Part shown: in pieces, positions 5,173 through 13,160 of the stretch | Position numbering within the stretch: the stretch's first letter is position 1 | Layout: the number at the start of each line of letters is the position of its first letter | From: a virus | Direction: 5' to 3' (one strand) | DNA length: 34,996 bases | Virus record (IMG/VR): IMGVR_UViG_3300037502_000306 | Span: 1 to 34,996 of that record | Position numbers and translations under genes: made by a program | Notes under the pieces: model-generated | Databases searched by the model: none | Seen by the model: only the letters and a program-made list of their open reading frames with translations | Told to the model about the DNA's origin: nothing

Positions 5173-5427
5173 TTAACCATTGATCCACATAAGCCCGAAC
5201 ATCGAAGGGCTAGCGCGGAACGTGTACTTATGTTCGTCCATCGATTGCACAATGAAATCCCCGTCCCTGTTGGTCTCGGGCACTCGCACTACTACATATG
5301 CTTTCGGCATAAGACGTCCGCCTTGCATATGTTCCCAATGGACAATATCGCCAACCTTAACGTGAGTGCAATCGTCAGGGTTGACTAGAACCATTGTGTC
5401 GGGGAATGAGAAGCGCATCTGTTGCAT
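5173..5427 (-). CDS. Hypothetical beta-rich phage protein (84 aa)
   Basis: The protein begins MQQMRFSFPDTMVLVNPDDC and is rich in beta-strand pattern (VGDIVHWEHMQGG, AYVVVRVPE, GDFIVQSMDEHKYTF). The VKVGDIVHWEH segment resembles an SH3- or OB-like barrel turn, but I cannot name a family. The start at 5427 has GGAGG at good spacing; the frame extends upstream to 5526 without a site. It is the first gene after the divergent intergenic region, expressed from the promoter at 5476-5504. Confidence 0.65.
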   Translation of the reverse strand: MQQMRFSFPDTMVLVNPDDCTHVKVGDIVHWEHMQGGRLMPKAYVVVRVPETNRDGDFIVQSMDEHKYTFRASPSMFGLMWING

Positions 5428-5475
5428 AACAGCCTCCGTTGATAACCCGAGACGGGATTGTCTCGGCATGTATAT

Positions 5476-5504
5476 CTTATAAACTAGGGTAGGGGATAAG
5501 TAAA
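5476..5504 (-). promoter_or_regulatory. Leftward promoter at divergent junction
   Basis: On the minus strand TTTACT (5504-5499), 17 bases, TATAAG (5481-5476). It is preceded by ACCCTGAAATCA and followed by a leader carrying a 7-bp inverted repeat (CCGAGAC/GTCTCGG, about 5447-5466). The whole module matches the promoter at 3619-3647 almost base for base outside the spacer. Confidence 0.55.
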
Positions 5505-5654
5505 TGATTTCAGGGTAGGGGGCCATCCCCCCACCCCCCTAATACCCGTCGATGGGACCCGCCGCACCCTATACCCTGTGATACGCACAAATCATCTAGC
5601 AAATTTCAAGGGGATTAAGTGAGGTACTTATTGCCGGATTTTTCATTTTCTGCC

Positions 5655-5771
5655 CGCAAACCCGCACCGCTAAGCCAAACTCCGCACTGTTGGGATAGTT
5701 AAAAGCTCTGGCAAGTCTGGCAAATTTCTTCGCAAACCCAAGCCCCGCCTGGATCTCCGTACTGTTAGGAT
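5655..5771. repeat. Imperfect direct repeat upstream of terminase genes
   Basis: Two about-40-bp segments 75-76 bases apart share CGCAAACCC (5655 and 5731) and, 26-27 bases further on, CCGxACTGTTxGGAT (5682 and 5757). The rest of 5505-5882 holds a perfect 12-base palindrome GGGGGTACCCCC (5785-5796) and no gene. I see no convincing rightward promoter here; TTGTCC (5804) with TTTATA (5828) at 18 bases is only a weak candidate. The repeats could be TerS/packaging sites or activator sites. Confidence 0.4.
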
Positions 5772-5882
5772 GTCAACACTTTCAGGGGGTACCCCCATCT
5801 TAATTGTCCGTGAAGACGTACCTTAAGTTTATAGAAACACCCCCCTTGTGTTTTCTGGTTCCATGGTGTATTTTCGGGACCC

Positions 5883-6473
5883 ATGACTACATATGTGCTA
5901 GATATTGATAGCAACATACCGCTTCCTAAGAACGCAGAAGAGGCTATGCCTGCGATGTCTGCCAAGGAAGAATTAGAAGTCCGTGCCCGTACGATCAAGC
6001 TAATTTCTGATCTGCAAGGCAAAGAACTTCAGCCCACTGAGAATGACAAAGACCAAGCCCGTGAACTCGCGGAGCAGATTGTCAATAATCCTGCGGCACA
6101 GATTGAGTTTGGTAACTACCGCAACGAGACCCTTGCGTATTTGGCAGGAATGGTTGCCTCTTATGACCAGATGCTGGTCAAAGAGCTGGCGGACTACAAA
6201 CTATATGTAGTGAATAAATTAGTTGAGCAATCGGCTAACCCAGACCCAAAACATGCCTTCCCAGCATTGAAGGCTTTGGGAGAGATTGATGGAGTGGATG
6301 CTTTCAAGCGGCGTTCTGAAGTCACGGTTAAGGTAAAACCGATTGACGAGGTCGAAAAAGACCTGCTGGCCCGACTTGAAAAGCTCGAAAGATTGACCAA
6401 CAAAGGCAAATCTGACGAAGTAATCGATGTTGAGGCCGTGGATGCTGACTCCAGAGAAGATTCAGAAGCTTAA
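5883..6473 (+). CDS. terS: Terminase small subunit (putative)
   Basis: A 196-residue, acidic, helical protein that begins MTTYVLDIDSNIPLPKNAEE. Position directly before and overlapping the large terminase subunit is diagnostic of TerS, which recognises packaging DNA and loads the motor. The C-terminal region, with DPKHAFPALKALGEIDGVDA followed by SEVTVK and a helix EVEKDLLARLEKLERL, matches the layout of a common phage TerS family. No clear helix-turn-helix can be read at the N-terminus. The ribosome-binding site is weak (only GGGA), so translation may be low. The assignment rests on context and residue pattern. Confidence 0.7.
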   Translation: MTTYVLDIDSNIPLPKNAEEAMPAMSAKEELEVRARTIKLISDLQGKELQPTENDKDQARELAEQIVNNPAAQIEFGNYRNETLAYLAGMVASYDQMLVKELADYKLYVVNKLVEQSANPDPKHAFPALKALGEIDGVDAFKRRSEVTVKVKPIDEVEKDLLARLEKLERLTNKGKSDEVIDVEAVDADSREDSEA

Positions 6474-7947
6474 ATCTCTGCTGCCATACATGTCTCCTGA
6501 CGAAAAACGGGAGACTTTGGCTGATTTGGAGGTCTGGGAAAAGGAAATGACCCAGAAAGTGGGCCAAAACGACCTACTTGCTTTCGCAGATCACGTCTAT
6601 CCTGGCTATAAAGTCGGTCCACACCACAAAAGACTGGCAAAAATCTTTGAAGACATCGCTAATGGCAAGAAAAAGCGGGTAATCGTCAACATTGCCCCCC
6701 GTCATGGCAAGTCAGAGCTGATTTCTTACCTCGCCCCGGCGTGGTTTCTAGGTAAATACCCTCATAAAAAGGTCATTATGGCCTCCCACACGGCAGATTT
6801 GGCTGTGAACTTTGGTCGTAGGGTACGAAATTTGGTCAATTTGGAAGGATACCGAGACATTTTCCCCCAGATTGAGCTTCAGCAAGACTCAAAATCAGCT
6901 TCTAGATGGGGAACGAACTTTAATGGGGAATATTTTGCTATCGGTGTTGGGGGTGCTTTGGCTGGTCGGGGTGCTGACCTTTTTATTATTGACGATCCGC
7001 ATAGTGAGCAAGAAGCCAAACAGGGGAGACCTGATGTATTTCTTCCCGCATGGGAATGGTTTCAGTCTGGCCCTATTCAGCGTCTTATGCCCGGTGGCGC
7101 TATTGTTATTGTTATGACCAGATGGTCAAAATTAGATTTGACCGGTCAGATAATCAACCACATGACACAAAATGAGGACGCAGATCAGTGGGAAATCGTC
7201 GAATTTCCAGCCATCCTCCCCTCGGGAAAGCCCTTGTGGCCTGACTTTTGGCCTATTGAGGAGTTGGAAGCAAAACGGGTTGGAATGGACCCAAGATATT
7301 GGCAAGCCCAATATATGCAGAATCCAACTGCCGAAGAAGGTGCATTAATAAAAAGAGAATGGTGGCAGATTTGGGAAGACGAAACTCCACCTCAGTGTGA
7401 ATTTATTATTATGTCACTTGACGCCGCTCAGGAGGCAAATAATCGTGCTGACTATAATGCTTTGACCACTTGGGGGGTATTCTTCAATGAAGAAGTTAAT
7501 AACTACAACATTATCTTGTTAAACTCAATTAAGAAACGCATGGAGTTTCCAGATTTAAAACAGATGGTGTTTGAAGAATATCGTGAGTGGGAACCTGATG
7601 CATTTATTGTGGAGAAAAAATCAAATGGTGCAGCCCTCTATCAAGAGCTTCGTAGGATGGGTGTTCCTGTTTCTGAGTTCACTCCCAGTAAGGGTCAAGA
7701 CAAGATTTCAAGGGTCAATGCAGTCTCAGATCTATTCGCCTCTGGGGTGGTATGGGCACCAGACAAAAGATGGGCCAAAGACGTAATTGAGGAGTGTAAT
7801 GATTTCCCAAGCGGATCTAACGATGACTTGGTAGACTCTACTACCCAAGCCCTATTAAGATTTAGACAAGGTGGCTTTATCCGTCTGCCGTCTGATGAGC
7901 CAGATGAGCCACAATTCTTTAAGCGCAAACAAGTCGCTTACTATTAA
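6442..7947 (+). CDS. terL: Terminase large subunit
   Basis: The protein couples ATP hydrolysis to DNA packaging into the prohead and cuts concatemers. An N-terminal ATPase has the Walker A motif APRHGKSE at about residues 85-92 and a Walker B segment GADLFIIDDPHSE near 178-190. The C-terminal RNase H-like nuclease starts with the acidic motif MSLDAAQE about residue 330 and includes a FIVEKKSNG strand. The length of about 501 residues is normal. ATG 6442 is preferred because GAGG lies six bases upstream; an in-frame ATG at 6427 is the alternative. It overlaps terS by about 30 bases. Confidence 0.93.
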   Translation: MLTPEKIQKLKSLLPYMSPDEKRETLADLEVWEKEMTQKVGQNDLLAFADHVYPGYKVGPHHKRLAKIFEDIANGKKKRVIVNIAPRHGKSELISYLAPAWFLGKYPHKKVIMASHTADLAVNFGRRVRNLVNLEGYRDIFPQIELQQDSKSASRWGTNFNGEYFAIGVGGALAGRGADLFIIDDPHSEQEAKQGRPDVFLPAWEWFQSGPIQRLMPGGAIVIVMTRWSKLDLTGQIINHMTQNEDADQWEIVEFPAILPSGKPLWPDFWPIEELEAKRVGMDPRYWQAQYMQNPTAEEGALIKREWWQIWEDETPPQCEFIIMSLDAAQEANNRADYNALTTWGVFFNEEVNNYNIILLNSIKKRMEFPDLKQMVFEEYREWEPDAFIVEKKSNGAALYQELRRMGVPVSEFTPSKGQDKISRVNAVSDLFASGVVWAPDKRWAKDVIEECNDFPSGSNDDLVDSTTQALLRFRQGGFIRLPSDEPDEPQFFKRKQVAYY

Positions 7948-7956
7948 GGAACCGAA

Positions 7957-10476
7957 ATGGCTATTGATAAAGCTCTAAACCAAGCCCCTCTTGGGATGTC
8001 TCCCGAGATGATGAAAGAGATGATGGGCGAACCGGCTATTGAGATTGAAATTGAAGATCCGGAAGAGGTAACTATTAGGGCTGGAGATCTAGAGATTGAG
8101 ATCGAGCCAGCTAAAGAAACAGCCGAAGATTTCAATGCGAACCTCGCCGAGTACATAGACGACAGTGAGTTAATTGGGATTGCCACCGAGTTGGTTGGTG
8201 ACTACGACGAGGACATCGGCTCACGCAAGGATTGGATACAAACCTACGTTGATGGCCTAGAGCTTCTTGGTCTGAAGATTGAGGAGCGGGCTGAGCCTTG
8301 GGAAGGTGCTTGTGGGGTGTACCACCCCCTGCTGTCTGAGGCGCTGGTGAAATTCCAGTCTGAGACGATGATGTCTACATTTCCTGCCAGCGGTCCTGTC
8401 AAGACACAAATTATTGGTAGGGAAACCCCTGAGAAGAAAGATGCCGCCCAGCGAGTTCAGGAGGATATGAACTATCAGCTGATGGACGTGATGAAGGAGT
8501 ACCGACCCGAGCACGAGCGGATGTTGTGGGGTCTGGGCCTCTCGGGTAATGCGTTTAAAAAGGTCTACTACGACCCCAGCCTTGAGCGTCAAGTATCTGT
8601 ATATGTGCCAGCCGAAGACGTTGTGGTGCCTTATGGAGCCTCTGACCTAGAGTCTGCCGAGCGGGTCACACATGTGATGCGCAAGACCGAGAATGAGCTG
8701 CGTCGCTTGCAGGTGGCGGGCTTTTACCGGGACATTGACCTTGGACCCCCAGACAATGTGCTGGACGAGGTTGAGAAGAAGATCGCTGAGAAACTTGGGT
8801 TTAAGGCATCCACAGACACCCGCTACAAGATCCTTGAGATGCACGTCGAGCTTGACTTAATAGGTCACGAGCACAGGGATGAGAAGGGTGAGTTGACGGG
8901 GATTGCACTACCCTACGTGGTGACAATCGAGAAGGGGTCAAACACGGTATTGGCGATACGTCGCAACTGGGACCCGGACGACGACACATATAAGAAGCGC
9001 CAGCACTTTGTCCACTATGGCTACGTGCCGGGGTTTGGGTTCTATTACTTCGGTCTGATCCACTTGGTTGGGGCGTTTGCCAAGTCTGGCACCTCAATCA
9101 TCCGTCAGTTGGTCGACGCTGGTACGCTGGCTAACCTGCCCGGTGGCTTTAAGGCTAGGGGTCTGCGGGTTAAAGGTGATGACACCCCCATCGCTCCGGG
9201 TGAGTTTAGGGACGTAGACGTCCCCTCAGGGTCTATTAAAGACAACCTGATGGCTCTTCCGTACAAGGAGCCGAGCCAGACTCTGTTCCAGTTGTTCCAA
9301 ACAATTATTGAGGAAGGACGCAGGTTCGCTAATACGGCGGATCTTCAGATCTCTGATATGTCAGCCCAGGCCCCGGTGGGCACCACCTTGGCTATTTTGG
9401 AGCGTACCCTCAAGACCATGAGTGCTGTTCAGGCTCGGGTCCACTACTCCATGAAGCAGGAGTTGGGGCTGCTAAAAGAGATTATTGCCGCGTATACCCC
9501 AGACGAGTACTCATACGAGCCGGTTGAGGGGCACCGCAGGGCTAAAAAAGAAGACTATGACGACGTTGACGTTATCCCGGTGTCGGACCCCAACGCCTCT
9601 ACGATGGCACAGAAAATCGTGCAGTATCAGGCGGTCTTGCAGTTGGCACAGACGAGTCCACAGCTCTATAACCTACCGCTTCTACATCGTCAGATGCTAG
9701 AAGTGCTCAATATTAAGGACGCCGACAAGCTCGTCCCGATGCCTGAGGACCAGAAGCCGGAAGATCCGGTGACTGAGAACCAGAGTATTTTGATGGGCAA
9801 ACCAGTCAAGGCGTTTGAGTACCAAGATCACAAGGCTCATATCACAGTCCACATGAGCGCCATGCAGGACCCCAAGATCCTCCAGTTGCTACAAGGCAAC
9901 CCCATGGCTCAGCAGATGCAAGCTGCCATGATGAACCACATCAACGAGCACTTGGGCATGGAGTACCGCAAGCAGATCGAGCTTCAGCTTGGCTTTAATC
10001 TGCCGCCCAGTAGGGACGAGAGTGGGGAAGACATCCACATTAATCCTGAAGTTGAGGCACGTCTGGCTCCGATGTTGGCCCAAGCTGCACAACAGCTACT
10101 CCAGCAGAATCAGGCGGAAGTTGCACAACAGCAAGCCCAGCAGCAGGCCCAAGATCCGATCATCCAGATGCAGCAACAAGAGCTGGCAATTAAGCAGGCT
10201 GAACAGCAACGCAAGATGATGAAGGACCAGACGGACGCTCAGTTGAAGGCAAAACAACAGCAGATTGAGGCCGGGCGGATTATCTCCCAGATGGAGATGG
10301 AGAAAATGAAGTTAGCCGCTGATTCACAGATGGAAGCCATCCGGACCGCAGCCGAGATGCGGGATGGGCGGGAGCGTGAAACCATCAAGATCGGGGTTGA
10401 CCTTATGAAACAGCTGTCCTCGCAGGCTCACCAGAAAGAGATCCAGCAGGGCAAGAAACCTACAAAAGGGGAATAA
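7957..10476 (+). CDS. Portal protein (P22-like, 839 aa)
   Basis: A large protein immediately after TerL. It forms the dodecameric ring at the capsid vertex through which DNA enters and leaves. Portal-type features include the segment RKDWIQTYVDGLELLGLK, the WEGACGVYHPLLSEALVKFQ region and the core around NTADLQISDMSAQAPVGTTL, which recur in portals of the P22/podovirus group. The last about 130 residues (from about 705) are Gln-rich and strongly helical, giving an extended coiled-coil barrel like the C-terminal barrel of P22 gp1. Near the N-terminus is an acidic stretch rich in EIEIE. The length fits a barrel-bearing portal. Confidence 0.88.
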   Translation: MAIDKALNQAPLGMSPEMMKEMMGEPAIEIEIEDPEEVTIRAGDLEIEIEPAKETAEDFNANLAEYIDDSELIGIATELVGDYDEDIGSRKDWIQTYVDGLELLGLKIEERAEPWEGACGVYHPLLSEALVKFQSETMMSTFPASGPVKTQIIGRETPEKKDAAQRVQEDMNYQLMDVMKEYRPEHERMLWGLGLSGNAFKKVYYDPSLERQVSVYVPAEDVVVPYGASDLESAERVTHVMRKTENELRRLQVAGFYRDIDLGPPDNVLDEVEKKIAEKLGFKASTDTRYKILEMHVELDLIGHEHRDEKGELTGIALPYVVTIEKGSNTVLAIRRNWDPDDDTYKKRQHFVHYGYVPGFGFYYFGLIHLVGAFAKSGTSIIRQLVDAGTLANLPGGFKARGLRVKGDDTPIAPGEFRDVDVPSGSIKDNLMALPYKEPSQTLFQLFQTIIEEGRRFANTADLQISDMSAQAPVGTTLAILERTLKTMSAVQARVHYSMKQELGLLKEIIAAYTPDEYSYEPVEGHRRAKKEDYDDVDVIPVSDPNASTMAQKIVQYQAVLQLAQTSPQLYNLPLLHRQMLEVLNIKDADKLVPMPEDQKPEDPVTENQSILMGKPVKAFEYQDHKAHITVHMSAMQDPKILQLLQGNPMAQQMQAAMMNHINEHLGMEYRKQIELQLGFNLPPSRDESGEDIHINPEVEARLAPMLAQAAQQLLQQNQAEVAQQQAQQQAQDPIIQMQQQELAIKQAEQQRKMMKDQTDAQLKAKQQQIEAGRIISQMEMEKMKLAADSQMEAIRTAAEMRDGRERETIKIGVDLMKQLSSQAHQKEIQQGKKPTKGE

Positions 10477-10665
10477 ATGGACGCGTTTGACGTAATCGTT
10501 CAACAAATCGACGAGAAAGTTACGCAGCTCAAAGACTTCCTGTCAGAGGGGCGGTCTGAGAACTTTGAGGATTACAAGAAAACTTGCGGTGAGATAAAGG
10601 GTCTGCTCATTGCGAGGGGGTACACATTAGACCTGAAACAACGATTGGAGAACTCTGATGAGTGA
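10477..10665 (+). CDS. Small conserved protein following portal (62 aa)
   Basis: A short protein beginning MDAFDVIVQQIDEKVTQLKD with two predicted helices joined by YKKTCGEIKGLLIARGY, then LDLKQRLE. Proteins of this size and pattern are often found directly downstream of phage portals in this type of head module. The helical-hairpin look suggests a coiled-coil assembly factor or a virion accessory protein. It starts one base past the portal stop, after AGGGGA, and ends by an eight-base overlap with the co-chaperonin-like gene. No direct function is known. Confidence 0.7.
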   Translation: MDAFDVIVQQIDEKVTQLKDFLSEGRSENFEDYKKTCGEIKGLLIARGYTLDLKQRLENSDE

Positions 10666-11074
10666 AATCCTTATCGGTACAAATCCCGATAATCCGGAAA
10701 TAGTAGGAGCATTTAACTTTGAAGCAACAGCCGAAGAAAAGGCCAAGCAACTTCCCAAACCGTCTGGATACCACATCCTGTGCGCTATTCCAGAAGTGGA
10801 AAAAGAGTTCGACGGCGGTATCGTCAAAGCGGATTCAACAATCCAATACGAAGAACTCCTGACCACTGTACTTTTTGTCGTCGACCTAGGTCCGGACTGC
10901 TATAAGGACACCTCCCGGTTTCCGAGTGGCCCGTGGTGCAAAAAAGGCGACTTTATATTAGTCAGACCCAACGCCGGTTCGCGTCTTTTGATTCACGGAC
11001 GTGAGTTCAGGCTGATTAATGACGACTCGGTTGAGGCTGTTGTCGATGACCCCCGTGGCATTAAACGTAAATAA
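10658..11074 (+). CDS. GroES-like co-chaperonin
   Basis: The central about 95 residues fit the GroES (cpn10) fold. PKPSGYHILCAIP matches the first barrel strands. EKEFDGGIVKADST aligns with the mobile loop whose GGIV motif docks on GroEL (about residues 49-61). A strand and glycine turn (VVDLGPDC) are followed by KKGDFILVRPNAGSRL and the closing strands. A longer acidic N-terminus and a C-terminal DPRGIKRK tail are unusual. By analogy with T4 gp31 and RB49 CocO, it would replace or modify host GroES to fold the capsid protein. Its place between portal and scaffold supports that role. Confidence 0.72.
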   Translation: MSEILIGTNPDNPEIVGAFNFEATAEEKAKQLPKPSGYHILCAIPEVEKEFDGGIVKADSTIQYEELLTTVLFVVDLGPDCYKDTSRFPSGPWCKKGDFILVRPNAGSRLLIHGREFRLINDDSVEAVVDDPRGIKRK

Positions 11075-11086
11075 CAGGAGGACAAA

Positions 11087-12046
11087 ATGCCTGAAATGAA
11101 TGTAGACGAGTTCAAGTTTCCCGACGAAAAAGAGCCAGAAAGTAAGGCTTCTGAGGCGTCTGAGGAGTTTGAGATTGAAATTGAGGACGATACGCCACCA
11201 GAGGATCGGGGCCGCGAGCCTTTGCCAAAACCATTGCTAGAAGAGCTAGAGCAGGACGAGCTAGACAACTACGACGATGCCGTAAAGCAGAAACTCAAGC
11301 AGATGCGCAAGGTCTACCACGACGAGCGCAGGGCAAAAGAGCAAGCCGCCAGGGAACAGCAAGAGGCGCTAAATCTAGCCCAGAAGCTGATGGAGGAGAA
11401 CAAGCGGTTCAAACAGTACATCGAGACTGGGACTAAGGAATACGCTACTACCCTCCAAAATGCAGCCAATCTGGAGCTTGAGATTGCCAAACGGAAGTAC
11501 AAGGAAGCCTATGATTCTGGGGATTCTGACCAGATTATGGAGGCTAACCAAGTTCTCCAAGCTGCCAACCTGAAGGTAATGCAGGCAAATAGTTTTAAAG
11601 CACCCGCTTTACAAGAGGAAAATTTTGTAGTACAAAATCCACAAGCGACTCAAGTCCAGCGTCCGAGTAGCCCATTACTTAACACTTGGTTACAAAAAAA
11701 CGAGTGGTATGGGCAGGATGATGAGATGACAGCAACAGCCTTGGGAATCCATAAAAAGATCGAAAGATCTGGCGATGTTGCGGTGGGGTCCGAAAGATAT
11801 TTTGCCATTTTGGACAAAACAATGCGCAAAAGGTATCCCGAGTATTTTGATACAGAGGATACTGAGACAAAGGCAAAACCTGAGGCTCGTTCAAAACCGA
11901 GCACGGTGGTAGCCCCAGCAGTTCGCAGTACAGCTTCTAACAAAATAAAGCTGAAAGCGAGCCAAGTGAACTTGGCTAAAAAGTTGGGATTAACACCTGA
12001 GCAGTATGCCCTTGAACTACGTAGATTGGAGTCACAAAATGGCTGA
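11087..12046 (+). CDS. Head scaffolding protein (putative)
   Basis: A 319-residue protein with a very acidic N-terminus (EIEIEDDTPPED), a long central coiled coil (residues about 80-170, rich in Glu, Lys, Gln) and a basic C-terminal region ending in LKASQVNLAKKLGLTPEQYA. This composition and its place between portal and capsid genes are the classical signs of an internal scaffold that directs prohead assembly and is then removed. The ribosome-binding site is strong (GGAGG). There is no protease domain visible, so scaffold exit may not need cleavage. Family name not recognised. Confidence 0.75.
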   Translation: MPEMNVDEFKFPDEKEPESKASEASEEFEIEIEDDTPPEDRGREPLPKPLLEELEQDELDNYDDAVKQKLKQMRKVYHDERRAKEQAAREQQEALNLAQKLMEENKRFKQYIETGTKEYATTLQNAANLELEIAKRKYKEAYDSGDSDQIMEANQVLQAANLKVMQANSFKAPALQEENFVVQNPQATQVQRPSSPLLNTWLQKNEWYGQDDEMTATALGIHKKIERSGDVAVGSERYFAILDKTMRKRYPEYFDTEDTETKAKPEARSKPSTVVAPAVRSTASNKIKLKASQVNLAKKLGLTPEQYALELRRLESQNG

Positions 12047-12491
12047 ACAAAACAGAATTAAGCGAGAATTAGAGTCCCGAGCACTAACAGAGCGTCCTAA
12101 GCAGTGGATGCCGCCTGAATTGCTCCCCGAGCCTGACAAGCAAGCTGGGTACGAGTATCGCTGGATTAGGGTTTCGATGTTGGGTAAAGATGATGGTCGT
12201 AACGTCTCGACAAAGCTCCGAGAAGGTTGGGAACCCGTCTCACTAACAGAACAGCCCCAATTTCAACTGCTGACTGATCCAAATACTCGTTTTAAAGACG
12301 GTATCGAGATCGGTGGATTGTTGCTCTGCAAAACTCCTGCTGAGTTTGTCCAGCAGCGTAATGCTTATTACGCTAAGCAGACATCGGCTCAAACGGAGGC
12401 TGTGGACAATAACTTAATGCGCCAGAGCGACCCGAGGATGCCAATCTTCAAAGAGCGGAAGTCTTCGACCAGCTTTGGATCTGGTAATTAA
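12039..12491 (+). CDS. Conserved head-region protein of unknown function (150 aa)
   Basis: The protein begins MAEQNRIKRELESRALTERP and overlaps the scaffold gene end by eight bases. The start at 12039 has GGAG upstream; an earlier in-frame ATG at 12006 lacks one. Motifs such as YRWIRVSMLGKDDGRN and REGWEPVSL recur in proteins placed between scaffold and capsid genes of environmental phages. No catalytic residues are evident; a beta-rich core with a helical N-terminus is likely. It may be a minor capsid or assembly factor. Confidence 0.65.
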   Translation: MAEQNRIKRELESRALTERPKQWMPPELLPEPDKQAGYEYRWIRVSMLGKDDGRNVSTKLREGWEPVSLTEQPQFQLLTDPNTRFKDGIEIGGLLLCKTPAEFVQQRNAYYAKQTSAQTEAVDNNLMRQSDPRMPIFKERKSSTSFGSGN

Positions 12492-12507
12492 TTTTTAGGA
12501 GTTAACA

Positions 12508-13149
12508 ATGGCTTATCCTACGATTAGCAAGCCTTACGGCTTGAAGCCGATCAACCTGATCGGTGGTCAGGTATTCGCTGGTGCTACTCGTCAGATTGCT
12601 ATCACTACTGGTTCGGTTAACTACAACACCGCTCTATACAACGGTCAAGTAGTTCAGCTGGACACCTCTGGTACTGTGATTGCTTCTGCGCTAGCAACGG
12701 ATACCTCCGCAGTCGCTGGTGTTCTGGGTGTATTCCTTGGATGCCGCTACACCAACCCCGTGACCAAGCAGCCTACCTACAGCCAATACTGGCCTGGGTT
12801 TGCCTCTGGCGTTACTGATGCATTTGCTTACATCAGTGATGATCCCGATGCGCTGTATCAGGTCGCTTCTGTTGGTGACACTGCTAACACAACTGGTCTG
12901 GTTATCGCCCCCGTGCAACAGACTGCCCTTGGTACTAACGTTGGTTTGGTGCTGAATAGCCCGAATACTACTTATGGCAATGCCCAGACTGGTATTTACT
13001 ACAGCAACACCACCACCGCACTTCCGTTCCGGATCATTGATCTGGTGCCTGATACGTCTTACGTGTCGAGCGGAAACGTTGTGTACCCCGAAGTGATCGT
13101 CAAATTCAACTTTGGCTATCAGTCCTACAACAACGTACTTGGTAAATAA
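12508..13149 (+). CDS. Capsid decoration-like structural protein
   Basis: A 213-residue, Thr/Ser/Gly-rich, charge-poor protein with many beta strands. It begins MAYPTISKPYGLKPINLIGG, a motif shared with other phage head proteins that sit immediately before the major capsid gene. No signal peptide, membrane segment or enzyme motif is present. Strong AGGAG ribosome-binding site and high Ala/Thr codon bias fit a highly expressed virion protein. The role is inferred: a cement or decoration protein stabilising the capsid shell. Confidence 0.65.
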   Translation: MAYPTISKPYGLKPINLIGGQVFAGATRQIAITTGSVNYNTALYNGQVVQLDTSGTVIASALATDTSAVAGVLGVFLGCRYTNPVTKQPTYSQYWPGFASGVTDAFAYISDDPDALYQVASVGDTANTTGLVIAPVQQTALGTNVGLVLNSPNTTYGNAQTGIYYSNTTTALPFRIIDLVPDTSYVSSGNVVYPEVIVKFNFGYQSYNNVLGK

Positions 13150-13160
13150 GGAGCACTTAA

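Noticed and set aside
5804-5833. TTGTCC-18-TTTATA as the main late promoter
   Set aside because: Only weak matches at both boxes. It is noted as a candidate within the intergenic entry but not called as a feature.
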